NCBI GenBank assembly: GCA_002309995.1
Contig: DBYB01000014.1
Coordinates: forward strand, 1 to 32,010
From: Bacteroidales bacterium UBA1197
GTDB lineage: Bacteria > Bacteroidota > Bacteroidia > Bacteroidales > UBA932
Reading direction: 5' to 3'
DNA length: 32,010 bases
Shown here one piece after another: positions 1 to 8,575 of the stretch; the first letter of the stretch is position 1; the number at the start of each line of letters is the position of its first letter. Below the pieces are notes generated by a model. That model did no database searches. It saw nothing but the letters and a program-made list of their open reading frames with translations, and had not been told where the DNA came from. The translations under genes were made by a program, and so were the position numbers.

Positions 1-321
1 TCATCAACCTTCAACAACGTCATCGTCTCCCTTACCAATGCCCAGGGCCAGGTTATCAGCTGGGGCTCTGCCGGTAAGTGCGGATTCAGAGGTTCGAAGA
101 AGAACACTCCCTACGCTGCCCAGATGGCCGCTGAGGATGCTGCCAAGACAGCATACGATGCAGGTCTCCGCAGGGTCAAGTGCTACGTGAAGGGGCCCGG
201 CTCCGGACGTGAGTCCGCTGTCCGCACCATCAACAACGCAGGCATCATCGTGACCGAGATCATCGACGTCACCCCTATGCCTCACAACGGATGCAGACCG
301 AAAGGCCGTCGTAAAGTTTAA
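1..321 (+). CDS. rpsK: 30S ribosomal protein S11, 5'-truncated by the window edge
   Basis: S11 binds 16S rRNA in the platform of the small ribosomal subunit. Frame 1 is open from the first base and gives the C-terminal 106 residues of a protein usually about 125-130 aa long, so roughly 20 N-terminal residues lie outside the window. Diagnostic segments are SSTFNNVIVSLTN at the start, WGSAGKCGFRGSKK, the AAEDAAK helix, the KGPGSGRESAVR loop, and the basic C-terminus HNGCRPKGRRKV. The stop is TAA at 319-321. rpsD follows after 21 bp, the normal order in the alpha operon. No promoter is seen in the gap, so co-transcription is expected. Confidence 0.97.
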   Translation, partial: SSTFNNVIVSLTNAQGQVISWGSAGKCGFRGSKKNTPYAAQMAAEDAAKTAYDAGLRRVKCYVKGPGSGRESAVRTINNAGIIVTEIIDVTPMPHNGCRPKGRRKV

Positions 322-342
322 CCCTTTTAAAGCAGAATTACT

Positions 343-945
343 ATGGCAAGATATACAGGTCCCAGCACCAAGATCGCCCGTAAGTTCGGCGAGCCTATTT
401 TCGGCGCAGACAAGTACTTCGAGAAGAGAAACTTCCCTCCGGGACAGCACGGACTCGCCGCCAAGCGCAAGAAGCAGAAGGAGTACGGCACCCAGCTCAA
501 GGAGAAGCAGAAGGTCAAGTATATGTACGGTGTGCTCGAGCGTCAGTTCCGCAACACCTACGAGAAGGCCACCCGCATGGCCGGACAGAAGGGTGAGAAC
601 CTCATTCTCCTCCTCGAGTCCCGCCTCGACAACGTGGTGTACCGTCTGGGCATCGCTCCCAGCCGCGCCGCCGCCCGTCAGCTTGTCTCCCACCATCACA
701 TCACCCTCAACGGGGACGTTTGCAGCATCCCTTCCGCCCAGGTGAAGCCGGGCGACACCATTGCTGTACGCGAAAGGTCCAAGAGCCTCGAGGTCATCCA
801 GGCAAGCGTGGCATCCGTCACCAAGTATTCCTGGCTCGAGTTCGACCAGAAGACCCTCGTGGGCAAGTTCCTCAACGTGCCCACCCGCGCCGAAGTTCCC
901 GAGAACATCAACGAGCAGCTTATAGTTGACCTCTACTCCAAGTAA
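343..945 (+). CDS. rpsD: 30S ribosomal protein S4
   Basis: S4 is a primary 16S rRNA-binding protein that nucleates assembly of the small subunit body. The 200-aa product starts MARYTGPSTKIARKFGE and has FPPGQHG near residue 30, both family hallmarks. The S4 RNA-binding domain covers roughly residues 90-155 (ESRLDNVVYRLGIAPSRAAARQLVSHHHITLNG). The N-terminal zinc-binding cysteine cluster of some S4 proteins is absent, so this is the zinc-free form. ATG at 343 is the only plausible start. rpoA follows after 25 bp in the same operon. Confidence 0.98.
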   Translation: MARYTGPSTKIARKFGEPIFGADKYFEKRNFPPGQHGLAAKRKKQKEYGTQLKEKQKVKYMYGVLERQFRNTYEKATRMAGQKGENLILLLESRLDNVVYRLGIAPSRAAARQLVSHHHITLNGDVCSIPSAQVKPGDTIAVRERSKSLEVIQASVASVTKYSWLEFDQKTLVGKFLNVPTRAEVPENINEQLIVDLYSK

Positions 946-970
946 CAGTTAACACCTCAAAAAGAACAAT

Positions 971-1981
971 ATGGCAATCTTAGCATTTCAGAAGCCTGAC
1001 AAGGTGATACTGCTCGAAAGCACCGATACCGTCGGCCGTTTCGAATTCCGCCCTCTGGAGCCGGGATACGGACAGACTATCGGCAATGCTCTCCGCCGCA
1101 TCCTGCTGGCGTCCCTGGAAGGTTTCGCTATCTCCCAGATCAAGATTGTCGGAGTTGACCAGGAGTTCCAGACCATCCCCGGCGTTATCGAGGGGCTGCA
1201 GGACATCATCCTCAACCTCAAGCAGGTGAGGTTCCGCAGAATGGTCGAATCCGTCGATTCCGAGACCGTCAACATTACCATCAGCGGCAAGCAGGAGTTT
1301 ACCGCTGAGGATATCTCCAAAGGATTGTCTTCTTTCAAGGTGTTGAACCTGGAGCAGCACATCTGTTCCCTCGAACCCTCCGTCAAACTCGAAATCTCCC
1401 TCACCATCACCAAGGGCCGCGGCTTCGTGCCCGCCGAGGAGAGCAGGGACGAGAACACGCCCATCGGCACCATCCCCGTGGATGCCATCTACACTCCTAT
1501 CCGCAAGGTCAACTGGAGTGTTGACAACTGGCGCGTCGAGCAGAAGACGGACTACGAGAAGCTCACCCTTGAGGTTGTCACCGACGGCTCCATCAGCCCC
1601 GACGACGCCCTCCAGGAGGCTGCCAACATATTGATTTACCATTTCAGGCTGTTCACGGACGACAAGAAGGTGCCCATCGAGAGCGCCGTGGAGTCCGCCA
1701 GCAACGAACTTGATGAGGAATCCCTCCGCACGAGGCACCTGCTTCTCTCCAAGCTCGCCGACGTCGGTCTGTCCGTCCGCGCTTTCAACTGCCTCAAGGC
1801 CGCTGAAATCGAGACATTCGCAGACCTGGTGTCCTACACCCGTCCCGAGTTGATGAAGTTCCGCAACTTCGGGCGCAAGAGCCTCCACGAGATTGAGCTT
1901 CTCGTCGAGAAGATGAAACTCGAGTTCGGAATGGACGTCACCAAGTATAATATCGAACCCAAGAAAAAAATTGAACAGTAG
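971..1981 (+). CDS. rpoA: DNA-directed RNA polymerase subunit alpha
   Basis: The alpha subunit dimerises to start assembly of RNA polymerase, and its C-terminal domain contacts DNA and activators. The 336-aa length is normal. The N-terminal domain occupies about residues 1-240 and includes PLEPGYGQTIGNALRRILLASLEG, the strongly conserved dimerisation and beta-contact region. The C-terminal domain is about residues 255-325 and carries LADVGLSVRAFNCLKAAEIETFADLV and RNFGRKSLHEIE. The stop TAG (1979-1981) lies two bases before the rplQ start, so the two genes are almost certainly co-translated. Confidence 0.98.
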   Translation: MAILAFQKPDKVILLESTDTVGRFEFRPLEPGYGQTIGNALRRILLASLEGFAISQIKIVGVDQEFQTIPGVIEGLQDIILNLKQVRFRRMVESVDSETVNITISGKQEFTAEDISKGLSSFKVLNLEQHICSLEPSVKLEISLTITKGRGFVPAEESRDENTPIGTIPVDAIYTPIRKVNWSVDNWRVEQKTDYEKLTLEVVTDGSISPDDALQEAANILIYHFRLFTDDKKVPIESAVESASNELDEESLRTRHLLLSKLADVGLSVRAFNCLKAAEIETFADLVSYTRPELMKFRNFGRKSLHEIELLVEKMKLEFGMDVTKYNIEPKKKIEQ

Positions 1982-1983
1982 AG

Positions 1984-2469
1984 ATGAGACACAATAAAGC
2001 TATCAATCATCTGGGACGTCAGAGTGGTCACCGCAAGGCTATGCTTGCGAATATGGCTTCTTCCCTGATCCTTCACAAGCGCATCACCACCACCGTTGCC
2101 AAGGCCAAGGCCCTCAAGAGCTACGTGGAGCCGCTTATCACCAAGTCCAAGGAAGACACCACCCACTCCCGCCGCGTCGTGTTCAGCTACCTCAAGGACA
2201 AGAATGCAGTCACCGAGCTTTTCCGCACAATCGCTCCGAAGATTGCAGACCGTCCGGGCGGATATACCCGCGTTCTTCACGTCGGTTTCCGTCAGGGAGA
2301 CGCTGCCGAGATGGCTCTGATCGAGCTGGTTGACTTCAACGAGGCCGCGCTTGCAGCAGCACCCAAGGCCGCTAAGAAGACCACCCGCCGCAGCCGCGCC
2401 AAGAAGGCAGAAGTTCCTGCAGCAGAGCCCGCAGCAGAGGCCCCCGCACAGGAGGAGAAGGCGGAATAA
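1984..2469 (+). CDS. rplQ: 50S ribosomal protein L17 with a charged C-terminal tail
   Basis: L17 is a large-subunit protein near the peptide exit tunnel. The 161-aa product begins MRHNKAINHLGRQSGHRKAMLANMASSLILHKRITTTVAKAKALKSYVEPLIT, an unmistakable L17 start. The core ends near residue 118. Beyond it is a low-complexity tail rich in Ala, Lys and Glu (AAPKAAKKTTRRSRAKKAE, then PAAEPAAEAPAQEEKAE). Most L17 proteins are about 115-130 aa, so the tail adds about 40 residues; such extensions are common in Bacteroidota. It is the last gene of the operon and is followed by a strong terminator. Confidence 0.97.
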   Translation: MRHNKAINHLGRQSGHRKAMLANMASSLILHKRITTTVAKAKALKSYVEPLITKSKEDTTHSRRVVFSYLKDKNAVTELFRTIAPKIADRPGGYTRVLHVGFRQGDAAEMALIELVDFNEAALAAAPKAAKKTTRRSRAKKAEVPAAEPAAEAPAQEEKAE

Positions 2470-2485
2470 GACCTTCCCAAGAATC

Positions 2486-2522
2486 AAGCCCCGACTGAGA
2501 TACAGTTCGGGGCTTTGTTTTT
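2486..2522 (+). terminator. Rho-independent terminator of the rpsK-rplQ operon
   Basis: AAGCCCC pairs with GGGGCTT, extended by GA/TC and CTG/CAG around a short AGATA loop, and is followed by a T-rich tract (TTTGTTTTT). It lies 16 bp after the rplQ stop. The tract also holds the TTTG that serves as the -33 box of the pyrophosphatase promoter. Confidence 0.92.
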
Positions 2523-2545
2523 CTCAAGCAAAATTCCTACTTTAG
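2514..2545 (+). promoter_or_regulatory. Putative promoter of the pyrophosphatase gene
   Basis: TTTG at 2514-2517, a 20-bp spacer, then TACTTTAG at 2538-2545, one mismatch from the Bacteroidota -7 consensus TAnnTTTG. The start codon is 19 bp downstream. It overlaps the T tract of the preceding terminator. Confidence 0.5.
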
Positions 2546-2564
2546 TGGGCTAAAATTTTAATCT

Positions 2565-4778
2565 ATGAATCCTCTGTTCTATGCAGTTCCCTGTGCCTCC
2601 GTTCTGGCACTGCTCTTCGCCTTCATCTTCTACAGGCAGATGAAGAAGCAGGATGAGGGAACACCTACAATGAAGCAGATAGCCCAGTACGTCCGCGAGG
2701 GCGCAATGGCTTATCTCAAGCAACAGTACAAGGTAGTCGTCATTGTATTCGCGATCATGGCCGTTTTCTTCGCCATCCTCGCATACGTGTTCCACGTACA
2801 GAATCCCTGGGTGCCGTTCGCATTCCTTACGGGCGGTTTCTTCAGCGGCCTTGCCGGCTTCATCGGTATGAAGACCGCGACTTTCGCCTCCGGACGCACC
2901 GCCAATGCGGCACGCCGCTCGCTCAACGCCGGCCTTAAGGTCGCGTTCCGCTCCGGCGCCGTTATGGGTCTCACCGTCGTGGGCCTCGGCCTGCTCGACA
3001 TCGCCCTCTGGTACATCGTGCTCAACGCCTGCATCGTGGAGGCATCCGAGGCCCAGAAGCTCGTGGTCATCACCACCACCATGCTTACCTTCGGAATGGG
3101 CGCATCCACCCAGGCTCTCTTCGCCCGCGTGGGCGGCGGTATTTACACCAAGGCCGCTGATGTCGGCGCCGACATCGTAGGAAAAGTTGAGTCCGACCTG
3201 CCCGAAGACGACCCCCGCAACCCCGCTACCATCGCCGACAACGTAGGCGACAACGTGGGTGACGTGGCCGGAATGGGCGCAGACCTCTACGAGAGCTACT
3301 GCGGCTCCATCCTCAGTACTATGGCCCTTGGCGCTTCCGCCTTCTATGCACTCGGCCCCGAGATGCAGACCAAGGCCATCATCGCCCCTATGCTTATCGC
3401 GGCCGTGGGCGTGCTGCTGTCCATCATCAGCATCTTCACCGTCCGCACCAAGGAGGGCGCCGGAATGGGCCAGCTCCTCAAGAGCATGAGCTTCGGCACC
3501 AATATGGCCGCCATTCTCAGCGGCGTCGCAACCTTCGGCATCCTTGCCCTGGTATTCGGCACGCAGAACAGCGACTGGTGGCACTTCTCCTGCTCAGTGG
3601 TTGCAGGCCTCTGCGCCGGTGTGGTAATCGGCAAGGCTACGGAGTATTACACCTCCCATTCATACAAGCCCACGCAGAAGCTCGCTGAGGCATCCAAGAC
3701 CGGCCCGGCTACCGTTATCATCAACGGTGTTGGCCTGGGAATGGTCTCCACTGCTATTCCGGTGATCGCCATCGTGGTCGCCATCGTGCTGGCTTACTTG
3801 TTCGCCATCGGATTCGACGTGCAGAATATGATGACTGCTGCCGCCCTTTCCAAGGGTCTCTACGGCGTGGCCATCGCTGCCGTGGGTATGCTCAGCACCC
3901 TCGGAATCACCCTTGCTACCGATGCTTACGGCCCTATCGCCGACAACGCCGGCGGCAACGCCCAGATGAGCGAACTCGAGCCTGAGGTACGCGAGCGCAC
4001 CGACGTTCTCGACGCCCTCGGCAACACCACCGCCGCCACCGGCAAGGGCTTCGCAATCGGCTCCGCCGCGCTTACCGCCCTCGCCCTGCTGGCCTCCTAC
4101 ATCGAAGAGATCAAGATCGCCCTCGAGCGCTCCGGTGCCTATATCGCCGGCGTTGCAGGGCAGGTGAAGGCAGCCGATGCCTCCATCCTCGATATCCTGA
4201 ACAGCTACAATGTGTCCCTGATGAATCCGTCCGTGCTTGCGGGCGTGTTCGTGGGCTCAATGATGGCATTCCTCTTCTGCGGCCTCACTATGAACGCCGT
4301 GGGCCGCGCCGCCTCCAAGATGGTGGTCGAGGTTCGCCGCCAGTTCCGCGAGATCAAGGGCATCCTTACCGGTGAAGGCACTCCCGACTACAAGCGCTGC
4401 GTGGAAATCTCCACCAAGGCCGCCCAGCAGGAGATGCTCGGCCCGGCACTGCTCGCCATCATCGTGCCCATTATCGTGGGCGTCGTGCTCGGCGTAGCGG
4501 GTGTACTTGGCCTGCTCATTGGCGGACTCGGCGCAGGCTTCGTGCTGGCCGTGTTTATGTCCAATTCCGGCGGTGCCTGGGATAACGCCAAGAAGTACGT
4601 GGAGGAAGGCCACTTCGGCGGCAAGAACTCCGAGTGCCACCACGCAACCGTCGTGGGCGACACCGTGGGTGACCCCTTCAAGGATACTTCCGGCCCTTCG
4701 CTGAACATCCTCATCAAGCTCATGAGTATGGTGAGTATAGTGATGGCAGGACTGACGGTGGGATTCCACCTCCTGTAA
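2565..4778 (+). CDS. hppA: Membrane-bound, ion-translocating pyrophosphatase (K+-dependent type)
   Basis: Hydrolyses pyrophosphate and uses the energy to pump Na+ and/or H+ across the cytoplasmic membrane. The 737-aa product has about 16 hydrophobic segments, as expected. The catalytic signature runs from GGGIYTKAADVGADIVGKVE (near residue 190) through DDPRNPATIADNVGDNVGD and AGMGADLYESY. A second substrate-binding block is DNAGGNAQM, and the C-terminal NAKKYVEEG and GDTVGDPFKDTSGPS are present. In the diagnostic segment GNTTAATGKGF (residues 486-496) the key positions are Ala and Gly rather than the Lys and Thr of K+-independent enzymes, so K+ dependence is inferred; this type is often Na+-pumping, which is less certain here. 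It stands alone between two terminators. Confidence 0.96.
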   Translation: MNPLFYAVPCASVLALLFAFIFYRQMKKQDEGTPTMKQIAQYVREGAMAYLKQQYKVVVIVFAIMAVFFAILAYVFHVQNPWVPFAFLTGGFFSGLAGFIGMKTATFASGRTANAARRSLNAGLKVAFRSGAVMGLTVVGLGLLDIALWYIVLNACIVEASEAQKLVVITTTMLTFGMGASTQALFARVGGGIYTKAADVGADIVGKVESDLPEDDPRNPATIADNVGDNVGDVAGMGADLYESYCGSILSTMALGASAFYALGPEMQTKAIIAPMLIAAVGVLLSIISIFTVRTKEGAGMGQLLKSMSFGTNMAAILSGVATFGILALVFGTQNSDWWHFSCSVVAGLCAGVVIGKATEYYTSHSYKPTQKLAEASKTGPATVIINGVGLGMVSTAIPVIAIVVAIVLAYLFAIGFDVQNMMTAAALSKGLYGVAIAAVGMLSTLGITLATDAYGPIADNAGGNAQMSELEPEVRERTDVLDALGNTTAATGKGFAIGSAALTALALLASYIEEIKIALERSGAYIAGVAGQVKAADASILDILNSYNVSLMNPSVLAGVFVGSMMAFLFCGLTMNAVGRAASKMVVEVRRQFREIKGILTGEGTPDYKRCVEISTKAAQQEMLGPALLAIIVPIIVGVVLGVAGVLGLLIGGLGAGFVLAVFMSNSGGAWDNAKKYVEEGHFGGKNSECHHATVVGDTVGDPFKDTSGPSLNILIKLMSMVSIVMAGLTVGFHLL

Positions 4779-4786
4779 ATGAAAAT

Positions 4787-4812
4787 GCCTCGCAAGTTGC
4801 GAGGCTTTTTTT
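4787..4812 (+). terminator. Rho-independent terminator after hppA
   Basis: GCCTCGCA - AGT - TGCGAGGC hairpin followed by seven T, 8 bp after the hppA stop. Its T tract touches the stop codon of the convergent gene at 4811. In reverse it is followed by a weaker T-rich stretch (ATTTTCATTT), so it may also help stop that gene. Confidence 0.93.
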
Positions 4813-5287
4813 ATTTGATTAGCCGGATTGCTCCGAAGACTCCGAGTGAGCCGGCGAGCATTATGGCGCCGGCGAGCAGGACGCCGAGCATTACGAATAC
4901 GACGCTCTTCTTGAAGTCCATATTGAGGATGCTGGCGGCCAGGGTGCCTGTCCAGGCGCCCGTGCCTGGCAGGGGAATGCCAACGAAGAGCAGCAGGGCC
5001 CAGTAGAGCCCGCGGCCGGCCTTCTCTTCCAGTTTGCGGCCGCCTTTCTCGCCCTTTTCGAGGCACCAGCGGAAGAAGCCTCCGATGAACTTCTTGTCCT
5101 TGCCCCATTCCAGGATGCGGCGGGCGAACAGGAAGATGAAGGGAACCGGCAGCATATTGCCGAGTACGGCCACGATGCAGGAAGGCACGATAGGCAGTCC
5201 GAAAGCTACCGCATATGGCATTGCGCCGCGTATTTCGATGAGGGGTACCATCGAAATCAGGAATACTATAAGATACTTCTTAATCAC
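4811..5287 (-). CDS. COG2426-type small integral membrane protein ('small multidrug export protein' family)
   Basis: A 158-aa membrane protein resembling the COG2426/Sm_multidrug_ex family. The family name is historical and substrate and function are not established. The N-terminus MIKKYLIVFLISMVPLIEIRGAMPYAVAFGLP is characteristic: a hydrophobic helix followed by PLIEIRGA. Further hydrophobic helices are near residues 37-57 (IVAVLGNMLPVPFIFLFARR), 93-120 (WALLLFVGIPLPGTGAWTGTLAASIL, with the conserved GIPLPGTGAWTG loop) and 128-150. The start is GTG; the next in-frame ATG at codon 13 would remove part of the first helix, so GTG is preferred. A -7 box ends only four bases upstream, implying a very short leader or none. 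Confidence 0.82.
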   Translation of the reverse strand: MIKKYLIVFLISMVPLIEIRGAMPYAVAFGLPIVPSCIVAVLGNMLPVPFIFLFARRILEWGKDKKFIGGFFRWCLEKGEKGGRKLEEKAGRGLYWALLLFVGIPLPGTGAWTGTLAASILNMDFKKSVVFVMLGVLLAGAIMLAGSLGVFGAIRLIK

Positions 5288-5291
5288 GGCA

Positions 5292-5299
5292 CAAAGGTA
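5292..5299 (-). promoter_or_regulatory. -7 promoter box of the COG2426 gene
   Basis: Read on the minus strand this is TACCTTTG, an exact match to TAnnTTTG, ending 4 nt before the GTG start. No TTTG -33 box is visible at the usual distance. The spacing suggests a leaderless transcript. Confidence 0.5.
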
Positions 5300-5311
5300 C
5301 GATTATTTTCG

Positions 5312-5319
5312 TATATTTG
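5312..5319 (+). promoter_or_regulatory. -7 promoter box of the PfkB kinase gene
   Basis: TATATTTG, an exact match to the Bacteroidota -7 consensus, ends 6 nt before the ATG at 5326. No convincing -33 box is seen. It is divergent from the box at 5292-5299, so two promoters sit within about 30 bp. Confidence 0.5.
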
Positions 5320-5325
5320 TAGGTT

Positions 5326-6324
5326 ATGAAATCTATTCTAGGCATAGGCAATGCGCTTACGGACATCCTGGCAGTCCTGCCGGATGACACCCTCCTGAAT
5401 ACCTACCATCTGCCCCGCGGAAGTATGCAGCACGTCGATATGGAGACGGGCGACAAGATCTGGGCTTCCCTCAAGCCCCTCGGCGTCAAGTATGTCGCCG
5501 GCGGCAGTGCGGCCAACACCATCGTCTGCACCTCCATCTTCGGAATGCCCTCCAGCTTCATCGGCAAGATTGGCGACGACGAACTGGGCCTCCTCTTCAA
5601 GAGCGACCAGGAGCAGTACGGGGTCAACACCCTGCTGCTCAAGAGCCCCAAGTCCAGCGGCCGTTCGATGGTATTCGTGAGCGGCGGCAACGCCGAACGC
5701 ACCTTCGCCGTGTATCTCGGCGCCGCGCTCGACCTCGTGCCGGAAGACCTCAAGCCCGAGTATTTCCAGGGCCACGACTATTTCCATATCGAAGGCTATC
5801 TGGTTCAGAACCAGGCGCTTATCCGCAAGGCTGTGGAGCTCGCGCACGATGCGGGCTGCATCATCTCGCTCGATATGGCTTCCTACAACGTCGTGGAGAG
5901 CAACAATGCCTTCCTGCACGATATAGTTGACCGTTATGTCGATATAGTATTCGCCAACGAAACCGAGAGCCGTGCGTTTACCAAGCTGGCCGACGCCCAC
6001 TCCGCCCTGGAGGAACTCTCCAATCTCTGCAAGATTGCCATCGTGAAGGTCGGCAAGGACGGCAGCTGGGTCAAGTCGGGCGACGAGGAGCATTACATCC
6101 CCGCCTGGCCCGCCGCAACCGTCGATGCCACTGGCGCCGGAGACACCTACGCCGCCGGCTTCATCTACGCTCACGCCCAGGGAATGCCCCTCAAGGTGTG
6201 CGGCGAGGTCGGCTCCATCATTGCCGCCAAGGTGGTGGAGGTCATCGGTACCAAGATCGACATTCCCCGCTGGAGGGACGCCAAGATCGAGATCCGCGAA
6301 CTTATAAAAGCAAATCAACAATAA
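5326..6324 (+). CDS. PfkB-family carbohydrate kinase, adenosine-kinase-like
   Basis: A 332-aa ribokinase-fold enzyme that phosphorylates a sugar or nucleoside with ATP. Visible marks are the N-terminal strand MKSILGIGNALTDILA, GGSAANT near residue 58 (substrate binding), GKIGDDELG, and the PfkB signature 2 DATGAGDTYAAGF near residue 267, whose Asp is the catalytic base and whose GAGD forms the anion hole. The overall pattern, including the early MQHVD segment, looks most like the adenosine kinase/sugar kinase branch common in Bacteroidota, but substrate specificity cannot be read directly. The stop lies 8 bp before the nfnA-like gene, so these genes probably form a three-gene operon. Confidence 0.88.
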   Translation: MKSILGIGNALTDILAVLPDDTLLNTYHLPRGSMQHVDMETGDKIWASLKPLGVKYVAGGSAANTIVCTSIFGMPSSFIGKIGDDELGLLFKSDQEQYGVNTLLLKSPKSSGRSMVFVSGGNAERTFAVYLGAALDLVPEDLKPEYFQGHDYFHIEGYLVQNQALIRKAVELAHDAGCIISLDMASYNVVESNNAFLHDIVDRYVDIVFANETESRAFTKLADAHSALEELSNLCKIAIVKVGKDGSWVKSGDEEHYIPAWPAATVDATGAGDTYAAGFIYAHAQGMPLKVCGEVGSIIAAKVVEVIGTKIDIPRWRDAKIEIRELIKANQQ

Positions 6325-6332
6325 CTTAAGCA

Positions 6333-7193
6333 ATGTTTGAAATCTTAACCAAAGAGATGCTGACGCCCATCATCTGCAGGATGAAGGTGTCGGCACCCCG
6401 TCTTGCCGCTGCGGCCCAGCCAGGCCAGTTCCTGATTGTGCGCGCAGACGAGAAAGGCGAGAGGATTCCTTTAACCATCAGCGACTTCGACCGCGAGGAA
6501 GGCACCGTGACCATCGTCACCCAGAAGATTGGCGCTTCCTCAACAGACATTATTGCATACGAACCCGGCGAGTGCTTCGCCGACGTGGTGGGCCCCTTGG
6601 GTCTTCCTTCCGAGTTCGTCGAGATGCCTGAAGAGAAGCTGAAGCAGCAGCGCTACATTCTCATCGCCGGCGGTCTCGGCACCGCACCCGTCTATCCCCA
6701 GGCCAAGTGGCTCAAGGAGCACGGAGTTCCCGTGGACGTAATTATAGGCGCCAAGACCAAGGACATCCTCATCTACACCGAGGAGATGGCCCCCGTCTGC
6801 GACAATCTGTTCATCTGCACCGACGACGGTTCCTACGGCTTCAAGGGTATGGGTACCAATATGCTCGAGCACGTCGTTTCCGAGGGTCACAAGTACACCC
6901 AGGCTGTCATCATCGGTCCTATGATTATGATGAAGTTCACCACCCTCACCTGCAAGAAACTCGGCATCCCCGCAATCGTTAGCCTCAACACCCTAATGGT
7001 GGACGGCACCGGAATGTGCGGTGCCTGCCGCGTGAGCGTGGGCGGCAAGACCCGCTTCGCCTGCGTGGAAGGCCCCGAGTTCGACGGATACGAGGTCGAT
7101 TTCGACGAGGCGATGCGCCGCCAGGGCCAGTACAGGGCCGAAGAAGCCGCAGCAATGGAACATCACGTCTGTAAAATAGGGAGGGGAAAATAA
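6333..7193 (+). CDS. nfnA: NfnA-like FAD/[2Fe-2S] subunit of NADH-dependent ferredoxin:NADP oxidoreductase
   Basis: The 286-aa product is the small subunit type of the electron-bifurcating NfnAB enzyme, which couples NADH and reduced ferredoxin to NADP+ reduction; the same fold serves as PyrK and as a sulfide dehydrogenase subunit. Residues 1-95 form the flavin domain (QPGQFLIVR, and GERIPLTISDFD for FAD contact). Residues 100-220 form the pyridine-nucleotide domain (AGGLGTAPVYPQAKWL, IIGAKTKD). The C-terminal iron-sulfur motif is VDGTGMCGACRVSVGGKTRFACVEGPEFDG, with three Cys and a nearby Asp, the unusual one-Asp/three-Cys ligand set known for NfnA. The stop overlaps the next start as TAATG, so the subunits are translationally coupled. 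Confidence 0.9.
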   Translation: MFEILTKEMLTPIICRMKVSAPRLAAAAQPGQFLIVRADEKGERIPLTISDFDREEGTVTIVTQKIGASSTDIIAYEPGECFADVVGPLGLPSEFVEMPEEKLKQQRYILIAGGLGTAPVYPQAKWLKEHGVPVDVIIGAKTKDILIYTEEMAPVCDNLFICTDDGSYGFKGMGTNMLEHVVSEGHKYTQAVIIGPMIMMKFTTLTCKKLGIPAIVSLNTLMVDGTGMCGACRVSVGGKTRFACVEGPEFDGYEVDFDEAMRRQGQYRAEEAAAMEHHVCKIGRGK

Positions 7194-8575
7194 TGGCTAA
7201 CAGAATACCCAGGGTCGCGGTCCGCGAGCAGGATCCCAAGGTCCGCGCAACCAATTTCGAAGAAGTTTGCTACGGTTACAACCGTGAAGAGGCGATGCTC
7301 GAGGCATCCCGCTGCCTGCATTGCAAGAATCCCCGCTGCGTGAGTGCCTGCCCTGTCAATGTGCAGATTCCCGAATTCATCGCCAAGGTGGTTGAGGGAG
7401 ATATGCAGGGCGCTGCCGCCGTTATCGCGAAGGATAGCTCCCTTCCTGCCGTCTGCGGCCGCGTGTGCCCGCAGGAGACCCAGTGCGAGGGCAGTTGCAT
7501 CCTCGGAGTCAAGGGCGAGCCGGTTGCCATCGGCAAGCTCGAGCGCTTCGTGGCCGATGAGAATCTCGGCAAGGCATCTGCCGAGGTAGCTCCCGCCAAC
7601 GGCGTCAAGGTAGCGGTTGTCGGCTCCGGCCCTGCCGGTCTGGCTTGTGCCTCCGACCTCGCTAAATGGGGCTACGACGTCACCATTTTCGAGGCCCTTC
7701 ACAAGGCCGGCGGCGTGCTGGAATACGGTATCCCCGAATTCCGTCTCCCCAAGGACAAGGTGCTCAAGCACGAAATCGAAGAGGTCCGCAAGCTCGGCGT
7801 CAAGATTGAGACCGACGTCATCATCGGCAAGACCGTCACCATCGATTCCCTGATGGACCAGGAAGGCTTCAAGGCCGTATTCATCGGCTCCGGAGCAGGT
7901 CTGCCCAAATTTATGAACATCCCCGGCGAGAACCTCTGCGGCGTATTCTCCGCCAACGAGTTCCTTACCCGCAACAACCTTATGAAGGCCTGGCGTGAGG
8001 ATTACCTTACTCCTATCCACGCCGGCAAGAAGGTCTGCGTGGTTGGTGGTGGCAACGTGGCTATGGACGCCGCCCGCACGGCCTTGCGTCTGGGTGCCGA
8101 GGTGCACATCGTTTATCGCCGTACCGAGGCTGAGCTTCCCGCCCGCCGCGAGGAGGTCCACCACGCCATCGAGGAAGGTATTATCTTCGATATGCTTACC
8201 AATCCCGTCGAGGTTATCGGCGACGAGAAGGGCTGGGTGAAGGCCCTCAAGTGCATCCGTATGGAACTGGGCGAGCCCGACGAGAGCGGCCGCCGCAGCC
8301 CTGTGCCCGTGGAAGGCAGCGAGTTCGAGATTGAGACCGAGACCGTAATTATGGCCCTCGGAACCTCTCCCAACCCTATGATTTCCCGCACTACCGCAGG
8401 TCTTGAGACCAACCGCAGGGGCTGCCTCATCGCCGATGAGAGCGGCGCCACCACCCGCAAGGGCGTGTTTGCCGGCGGCGACGCGGTTACCGGAGCCGCA
8501 ACGGTAATCCTGGCTATGGGTGCCGGACGTACCGCGGCAAAGGCTATTGATGAATATATTAAGAATAATTATTGA
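7193..8575 (+). CDS. nfnB: NfnB-like flavoprotein subunit (glutamate synthase small-chain family)
   Basis: The 460-aa product belongs to the glutamate synthase beta-chain-like family. Next to an NfnA-type gene it is best read as the large NfnB subunit holding the bifurcating FAD and two [4Fe-4S] clusters. N-terminal cysteines are in CLHCKNPRCVSACPVN (residues 41-56) and CGRVCPQETQCEGSC (about 87-101). The FAD motif VAVVGSGPAGLACASDL is near residue 139, and the NADPH motif VCVVGGGNVAMDAARTALRLG near residue 280. The start ATG overlaps the nfnA stop; a strong purine run GGGAGGGG lies just upstream, an unusually good ribosome-binding site for this genome. The last eight codons are part of a 25-bp tandem duplication. 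A gltD role is less likely because no large glutamate synthase subunit is adjacent. Confidence 0.9.
   Translation: MANRIPRVAVREQDPKVRATNFEEVCYGYNREEAMLEASRCLHCKNPRCVSACPVNVQIPEFIAKVVEGDMQGAAAVIAKDSSLPAVCGRVCPQETQCEGSCILGVKGEPVAIGKLERFVADENLGKASAEVAPANGVKVAVVGSGPAGLACASDLAKWGYDVTIFEALHKAGGVLEYGIPEFRLPKDKVLKHEIEEVRKLGVKIETDVIIGKTVTIDSLMDQEGFKAVFIGSGAGLPKFMNIPGENLCGVFSANEFLTRNNLMKAWREDYLTPIHAGKKVCVVGGGNVAMDAARTALRLGAEVHIVYRRTEAELPARREEVHHAIEEGIIFDMLTNPVEVIGDEKGWVKALKCIRMELGEPDESGRRSPVPVEGSEFEIETETVIMALGTSPNPMISRTTAGLETNRRGCLIADESGATTRKGVFAGGDAVTGAATVILAMGAGRTAAKAIDEYIKNNY

Noticed and set aside
980..1888. Long minus-strand frame opposite rpoA, and similar long frames opposite hppA, the PfkB gene, feoB and the large lipoprotein
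   Set aside because: They mirror strongly conserved genes, arise from biased codon use in GC-rich DNA, and have no family features.
7193..8575. Assignment of this gene as glutamate synthase small subunit (gltD)
   Set aside because: No large glutamate synthase gene is adjacent, whereas an NfnA-type gene overlaps its start; NfnB fits better.
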